A stretch of 64,000 bases of DNA from DATEDA01 sp963827595. GTDB taxonomy: Bacteria; Pseudomonadota; Gammaproteobacteria; Burkholderiales; SG8-39. A program made the translations under genes and the position numbers. Every line of letters begins with the position of its first letter. Position 1 is the first letter of the stretch. The notes beneath the pieces are model-generated. The model saw nothing but the letters and a program-made list of their open reading frames with translations. It had not been told where the DNA came from and ran no database searches. Below, piece by piece: positions 59,923 to 64,000 of the stretch. The stretch is from NCBI GenBank assembly GCA_963827595.1, contig CAWHBT010000006.1, positions 186,001-250,000 of the forward strand, in the 5' to 3' direction.

Positions 59923-61695
59923 ATGCAGACCGCGCAGACCGGCACCGCCCGTGTTTTCGAGCTGTTCCTGATCAAGCCCTCCCACTACGATGACGACGGG
60001 TATGTCATCCAGTGGCTGCGCTCGTCGATCCCGGCGAACACGCTCGCGACGTTGAACGGCCTCGCGCTCGACTGCGCCGCGCGGCGCGTGCTGGGCGACG
60101 ACGTCGAGATCCGGATCACGGCCCAGGACGAGACCAACACCCGCATCCGGCCCGAAGCGATCATCCGGCAGATCCGCGCGTCGGGCGGACGGGGCCTGGT
60201 GGGCTTGGTCGGGGTGCAGACCAACCAGTTCCCGCGCGCAGTGGACCTCGCCCGGCCGCTCGCGGCCGCCGGGATCCCGGTCTGCATCGGCGGGTTTCAC
60301 GTGAGCGGCTGCCTCGCGATGCTCCCGGACGTCCCGCCGGAGCTGCGCGACGCGATGGACCTCGGCATCACGCTCTTCGCCGGGGAAGCGGAGGGGCGGC
60401 TCGAGCAGCTCCTGCAGGCGGCCGATCGCCGCGAGCTGAAGCCGCTCTACAACTACATGAGTGATCTCCCAGGACTGGAAGGAGTTCCGACGCCCTACCT
60501 GTCGGCCGACGTCGTGGCGCGGACGGCCGGCATGCGCACGAGCTTCGACGCCGGCCGCGGCTGCCCGTTCAGCTGCAGCTTCTGCACGATCATCAATGTC
60601 CAGGGGCGCAAGTCGCGCGCCCGGAACGCCGACGACGTCGAGCACCTCGTGCGCGCCAATCTCGCCCAGGGCGTGCACAACTTCTTCATCACCGACGACA
60701 ACCTGGCGCGCAACCAGAATTGGGAAGCGATCTTCGACCGGCTGATCCACATGCGCGAGGTCGAGGGCGAGCGCATTTACGTGGTGGCCCAGGTCGACAC
60801 GGCGGTGCACAAGGTCCGTGGCTTCATCGAGAAGGCGGCGCGCGCCGGGGTGAACCGGGTGTTCCTCGGCCTGGAGAGCATCAACCCGGAGACGCTCAAG
60901 CACGCGCAGAAGGGCCAGAACCGCATCACCGAGTACCGGGCGATGCTGCAGGCGTGGCACCGGGTGGGCACGCTCACGTTCGCCGGCTACATCCTCGGTT
61001 TCCCGGGCGACACGCCGGAATCGATCGAGCGCGAGATCCGCATCATCCAGAAGGAGCTGCCGATCGACCTTCTCGAGTTCTTCATCCTCACGCCGCTGCC
61101 CGGATCGGCCGATCACAAGAAACTCTACCTAGCGGGCGTGCCGATGGAGCGCGATCTCAACCGCTACGATATCGCGCACATCACCACTCGCCACGGGACG
61201 ATGTCGGACGAGGAGCTGCTCGCGATCTACCAGAGGGCGTGGAACCTCTATTACTCGCCGGAGCACGTGGAACGCGTGCTGCGGCGGAGCCAGGCCTGGG
61301 GCTACGACCTCGCCAATATGCGGTCGAAGATGTTCGGCTTCCAGGCGCCGGCCACTATCGAAGGGATCCATCCGCTCGAGGGCGGCATCTTCCGCCGCAA
61401 GTACCGCCGCGATCGCCGTCCGGGAATGCGGCGCGAGAACCCGGTCGTGTTCTACGCGCGGTACAGCGCGGAGATCGTATCCAAGATCGTGCGGTACACC
61501 GCGCTCTACTGGCGGTACCGGAGGATCCTTGAGCACGTGCGCCGCACCCCGGGCACCGAGGTGGACGTCGCGATGCAGCCGGTGCAGGACGCCGACCTCG
61601 ACGCGCTCGAGCTGTTCACCGCGACCGAGGCCGCGCGGGCCGCGGCCGAGAAGCAGCGCCGCCGAAAGGCTGCCGTTGCCGCTGCGGAGGCCTGA
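59923..61695 (+). CDS. Radical SAM protein with B12-binding-like N-terminal domain
   Basis: The product is 590 residues. Residues about 1-190 resemble a cobalamin-binding-type Rossmann domain (GLVGLVGVQTNQFPRAV, then GIPVCIGGFHVSG). The radical SAM core follows with the cluster Cys motif in GCPFSCSFCT near residue 213, then NFFITDDNLARN, VFLGLESINPETL and GYILGFPGDTPESIE. The last 150 residues carry basic segments and an Ala/Arg-rich tail. Proteins of this layout modify lipids, cofactors or natural products. There is no partner gene to suggest the substrate. It is followed by a truncated hydrolase. Confidence 0.88.
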   Translation: MQTAQTGTARVFELFLIKPSHYDDDGYVIQWLRSSIPANTLATLNGLALDCAARRVLGDDVEIRITAQDETNTRIRPEAIIRQIRASGGRGLVGLVGVQTNQFPRAVDLARPLAAAGIPVCIGGFHVSGCLAMLPDVPPELRDAMDLGITLFAGEAEGRLEQLLQAADRRELKPLYNYMSDLPGLEGVPTPYLSADVVARTAGMRTSFDAGRGCPFSCSFCTIINVQGRKSRARNADDVEHLVRANLAQGVHNFFITDDNLARNQNWEAIFDRLIHMREVEGERIYVVAQVDTAVHKVRGFIEKAARAGVNRVFLGLESINPETLKHAQKGQNRITEYRAMLQAWHRVGTLTFAGYILGFPGDTPESIEREIRIIQKELPIDLLEFFILTPLPGSADHKKLYLAGVPMERDLNRYDIAHITTRHGTMSDEELLAIYQRAWNLYYSPEHVERVLRRSQAWGYDLANMRSKMFGFQAPATIEGIHPLEGGIFRRKYRRDRRPGMRRENPVVFYARYSAEIVSKIVRYTALYWRYRRILEHVRRTPGTEVDVAMQPVQDADLDALELFTATEAARAAAEKQRRRKAAVAAAEA

Positions 61696-61797
61696 GCTCT
61701 GGAGCGAGCGGCGGAGATGCTGCGATTCCCGCGCGCAACCGGAGGCCTGGCCGTCAGCTCGCTGCGGTCTGCGAAAGATCTCAATCGAGAGGAGCCT

Positions 61798-61935
61798 ATG
61801 CCTAAAATTCGAGCCGGCAGCATCACAATGAACTACGATCAGCAGGGCAGCGGTGAGCCTTTGGTGCTCATTCCCTACCTGGCGGCTGACTACGCCTGTT
61901 ACGCGTTCCAGGTCGCCGACTACTCGAAGCTGTGA
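61798..61935 (+). pseudogene. Truncated alpha/beta hydrolase N-terminus
   Basis: A 45-residue frame with the start of an alpha/beta hydrolase (KIRAGSITMNYDQQGSGEPLV, LIPYLAADYACYAFQVADYS) ends at a stop where the family normally continues for another 200 residues. No continuation is found in other frames downstream. It is best read as a gene remnant; a one-base error cannot restore it. Confidence 0.7.
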
Positions 61936-61936
61936 C

Positions 61937-61958
61937 CGCGCCCACTTGGCGTTTTTTT
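61937..61958 (+). terminator. Weak terminator with U-run
   Basis: A short CGCC/GGCG stem with a 5-base loop is followed by seven T (61952-61958). It is placed after the radical SAM and hydrolase remnant. The stem is short, so it would be a weak terminator. Confidence 0.45.
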
Positions 61959-61999
61959 GATTCAATCGCTCTGTTCACGACAACCCAGGCCGATCCCCC

Positions 62000-62344
62000 T
62001 TGAGTACCGATACCCCCGAGTCCAGCCGCAAGGCGCAGATTGACGCTCTGCTTCTCAAACTCCCGGGCGTCAGTGCAAGAAAAATCAACGGTCTTGACGC
62101 CTACTTCGTCAGCGACAAGATGTTCGCCTGCATCAGCAGCGGTGGCGTCGGACTGCGCCTGCCAGCCGCCACCGCGACCGAACTGCAGTTCTCAAGGGAC
62201 AACGTCGCCCCGTTTCAACCCCGCGGCATGGCAAGTTCGAGGGAATGGATACAGATCGACCGCGCCGAGGCGGCCGAGTACGAGCAGGATCTTGAGCTGT
62301 TTCGGGCTTCGCTCGAGTTCGTGAAAGCCGGCCGGACCGGCTAG
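62000..62344 (+). CDS. TfoX-like N-terminal domain protein
   Basis: The product is 114 residues from a TTG at 62000. It resembles the TfoX/Sxy N-terminal domain: VSARKINGLDAYFVSDKMFACI, GGVGLRLPA, and EWIQIDRAEAAEYEQD. It lacks the C-terminal TfoX domain. In other bacteria TfoX proteins tune competence genes, but the short single-domain forms have no settled function. No competence genes are nearby. Confidence 0.72.
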   Translation: MSTDTPESSRKAQIDALLLKLPGVSARKINGLDAYFVSDKMFACISSGGVGLRLPAATATELQFSRDNVAPFQPRGMASSREWIQIDRAEAAEYEQDLELFRASLEFVKAGRTG

Positions 62345-62378
62345 TCGGCAGCGCCGGGGAGGCGCCTGACTAAGCGTT

Positions 62379-62597
62379 GTGATCTTGGCGGGTTTGATGG
62401 CCGCCTTTGTTAGTGCTCAGGCAGTTGCGGAGAAAGCGACGAGCAGCGAGAAAACCGTGGTTAAGACAAAGAAGGACGGCACCGTCGTTACCACAACTAC
62501 AACCAAGACGAACGACGGCGAAGGCAACAAGACCAGGACAAAGACCACGACCACCTCCTCGGGAGGATCGGGAGGGGCTTCCTACGAGGGTGAGTAA
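62379..62597 (+). CDS. Small Thr/Lys-rich secreted protein, hypothetical
   Basis: The product is 72 residues from a GTG at 62379. The first 17 residues form a short signal-peptide-like segment (MILAGLMAAFVSAQAVA). The rest is rich in Thr, Lys and Gly (VVTTTTTKTNDGEGNK, TKTTTTSSGGSGG), so probably disordered. There is no clear ribosome-binding site, and the real start or even coding status is uncertain. Not recognised. Confidence 0.45.
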   Translation: MILAGLMAAFVSAQAVAEKATSSEKTVVKTKKDGTVVTTTTTKTNDGEGNKTRTKTTTTSSGGSGGASYEGE

Positions 62598-62828
62598 GGC
62601 AGGGGATCCAGTCGAGCCGTGAGTCCTGCGGTAGTGATTCGCAGCGATCGCACTCGAACCCTTGCTGCCGAAGAGCAGCACAAAGACCGGGCGCGCCGTA
62701 ACGGCGTGCCTGGTCTGCGTTCTCGTAGGTGAATTCGTCACGATCGCTCGGTCAACAGTTCCGCCTGCGCAGCCACGGCGAGTCCTATGCTGGCTCCCGA
62801 CACAGCCAACACCCAAGGAGGATGCGCC

Positions 62829-63023
62829 GTGGCGAAGACCCTGCCGAAAGGTCATCTGTCGTGTCTGTCGGATCGCTTTCGGTACACGCCTGCACATCGG
62901 ACGGACGTCGCGCAAACGCTGGCGCGGATCCGCCGTGAACTGACGGAACAGGCGCGCTCCGAGTCCTGGCGCGCGCTCGTCATGGCGCGAACGAACCTCG
63001 CGCTCCTCCCGTCGGCCCGGTAA
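62829..63023 (+). CDS. Small hypothetical protein with strong ribosome-binding site
   Basis: The product is 64 residues from a GTG at 62829, preceded by AAGGAGG. The sequence (AKTLPKGHLSCLSDRFRYTP to MARTNLALLPSAR) is basic with no membrane segment and one Cys. Not recognised. An ATG in another frame (62822) uses the same ribosome-binding site and would give a shorter-spaced product. Confidence 0.45.
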   Translation: MAKTLPKGHLSCLSDRFRYTPAHRTDVAQTLARIRRELTEQARSESWRALVMARTNLALLPSAR

Positions 63024-63040
63024 CAGTCAGAGCAGTCCGG

Positions 63041-63175
63041 ATGACCGTCGTCGTGATCGGAGCGCTCGCGCTCGCGGCGAGCATCAACTCATGGTTCCCG
63101 CCCGGCATCGGGATCGGGCTCGGCCTGATGGTGCTGGGCGCGGTGATCGCGCTCGTACCTGGCGGGAGCCGGTGA
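63041..63175 (+). CDS. Tiny hydrophobic protein, hypothetical
   Basis: A 44-residue frame from an ATG at 63041: MTVVVIGALALAASINSWF, then PPGIGIGLGLMVLGAVIALV and GGSR. It would form two short membrane helices with a PPG turn. It is 17 bases after the previous small gene. No clear ribosome-binding site; coding status uncertain. Confidence 0.4.
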   Translation: MTVVVIGALALAASINSWFPPGIGIGLGLMVLGAVIALVPGGSR

Positions 63176-63543
63176 CCGCGGCGCCGCTGGCGCTCCGCGT
63201 GATCGAGGCGACCTCCGTCTAACCCCGCTTCCGGGAGGAGGCGCCCGGCCGCTGCGCCTCGGATCGTCGGCTTCCGGGGTCGCCGCGTTGCCCTGAGCCG
63301 TTTGGTTCGGCCGACCCCGATACTCCGGCAAGGTGGCGGCGCCTAGGCGCTCCTGGGCTTGCCTGCCCGCAGGACCTTCCCTCCGAAGCGAGTCCCTCGG
63401 GCAGGTGATATGAACGACCGGGGCGTACGCGCGCGATCGGAACGCCTGACGGATCGGGTCTGCCGGACCGGAATGGCTCTTGCCGGAGGAGCGGGCGCAA
63501 GCGGCGTGCCGAGGGAGCGCTCCGGAGCCGCGCGGCTACCGCG
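63176..63543. other. Intergenic region without a supported gene
   Basis: GC-rich sequence with several short inverted repeats but no frame with a plausible start, ribosome site and family pattern. Long open frames here are of the kind that GC-rich DNA gives by chance. Confidence 0.4.
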
Positions 63544-63581
63544 GGGAAAACAAACGCGGCGCCCGTGGTTCGGGCGCCGCG
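63544..63581 (-). terminator. Rho-independent terminator of the small secreted protein gene
   Basis: CGCGGCGCCCG (63555-63565) pairs perfectly with CGGGCGCCGCG (63571-63581), an 11-bp stem with a 5-base loop. On the minus strand it is followed by TTTGTTTTCC. It lies 61 bases after the stop at 63643. Confidence 0.88.
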
Positions 63582-63642
63582 CAACTGCATTACCGGATCC
63601 ATCACTCAGCAGCGTTCCGCCGCCGATCGTCACTCGCAGCGA

Positions 63643-63786
63643 CTACTTCTTCATCTTTTCGTCATCGATGCATTTCTTTTGTGCATCGCCACTCAAGGTC
63701 TTGCATTTCTCCGGCACCTGTCCGAAGACGGCGGGAGAGCCCAGTGCGAAAAGGGCAAGCAGGAGGGAAACGAGCGTCTTCTTCAT
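63643..63786 (-). CDS. Small secreted two-cysteine protein (47 aa)
   Basis: The ATG at 63786 is preceded by CAGGAG at good spacing. The product is 47 residues: a signal peptide (MKKTLVSLLLALFALGSPAVFG), then a short Lys-rich mature part of about 25 residues with two Cys (EKCKTLSG and KKCIDDEKMKK). A strong terminator follows and a plausible promoter precedes it, so it is a real monocistronic gene. Similar tiny PsiF-like or cysteine-containing periplasmic proteins exist, but I cannot assign a family. Confidence 0.75.
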   Translation of the reverse strand: MKKTLVSLLLALFALGSPAVFGQVPEKCKTLSGDAQKKCIDDEKMKK

Positions 63787-63879
63787 GTGTAGTCTCCTGT
63801 AGATTGATGTAACTCAACTGGCCGGTTGCGGGAATGCACTACGGGCCGCGCGATGCTGCATGCTGCGCACGGCTCTAGC

Positions 63880-63908
63880 ACGATACTGCGGCACGGCGAG
63901 TTGGTCAA
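63880..63908 (-). promoter_or_regulatory. Candidate promoter of the small secreted protein gene
   Basis: On the minus strand TTGACC (63903-63908) is followed after 17 bases by TATCGT (63880-63885), about 95 bases before the start codon. The match is fair (5 of 6 and 4 of 6). Confidence 0.5.
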
Positions 63909-64000
63909 CGCGGCGCGGCAAAGAAGCGTTGACCGCGTACGAGAATATCCGACGGACTGTCACCGCCCGACGACACTGTTGAGCCGCGGCGAGCAGGTTC

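Overview
The window is about 64 kb of high-GC DNA that looks like a betaproteobacterial chromosome, probably an environmental member of the Burkholderiales/Nitrosomonadales side. The evidence is the gene order tRNA-Tyr, tRNA-Gly, tRNA-Thr, tuf, tRNA-Trp, secE, nusG, rplKAJL, rpoBC and then rpsL, rpsG, fusA, tuf, rpsJ, rplC, rplD. Bug-type tripartite tricarboxylate transporter binding proteins and a TctCBA cassette also fit this group. No taxonomy search was possible.

Positions 1-26235 hold the essential transcription and translation cluster, almost all on the minus strand. It is driven by two near-consensus sigma70 promoters, one before tRNA-Tyr and one before rpsL. The cluster is split between rpoC and rpsL by a plus-strand block: an OYE-type ene-reductase followed by paaABCDE and a TetR regulator (phenylacetyl-CoA epoxidase). 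The two tuf genes are a 1.19 kb near-identical direct repeat.

Positions 26388-34610 are a plus-strand catabolic block: a metallo-beta-lactamase-fold protein with degenerate metal motif, a fused indolepyruvate:ferredoxin oxidoreductase, a hotdog thioesterase, an SDR, a Bug solute-binding protein and a TcuA-like flavoprotein. Then come a phosphonoacetate hydrolase (minus), a small lectin-like lipoprotein (minus), a TctC-TctB-TctA transporter (plus), an amidohydrolase and an orphan CoxL-like molybdoenzyme (both minus).

Positions 44430-57927 hold two ChaC-like genes around an alpha/beta hydrolase, a MarR regulator divergent from the tyrosine/homogentisate pathway (hppD, hmgA, fumarylacetoacetase and a second FAH-family enzyme), then a Ser/Thr phospho-signalling module (FHA protein, PP2C phosphatase, PEGA-tailed kinase) and a YdjM-like membrane protein.

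Positions 57928-64000 are less dense and more accessory: a tRNA-like 3' fragment, an orphan prepilin-like protein, a degenerate repeat region, a radical SAM protein, a truncated hydrolase, a TfoX-like protein and several tiny genes.

Four genes (rpoC, the SDR, the CoxL-like gene and fumarylacetoacetase) are broken by single-base G/C insertions, seven in all. Because rpoC is essential, residual sequencing or assembly error is the simplest explanation. Two of the insertions lie in the same 14-base context, which suggests a systematic cause. I found no CRISPR array, no rRNA operon, no intact insertion sequence and no convincing new defence system.
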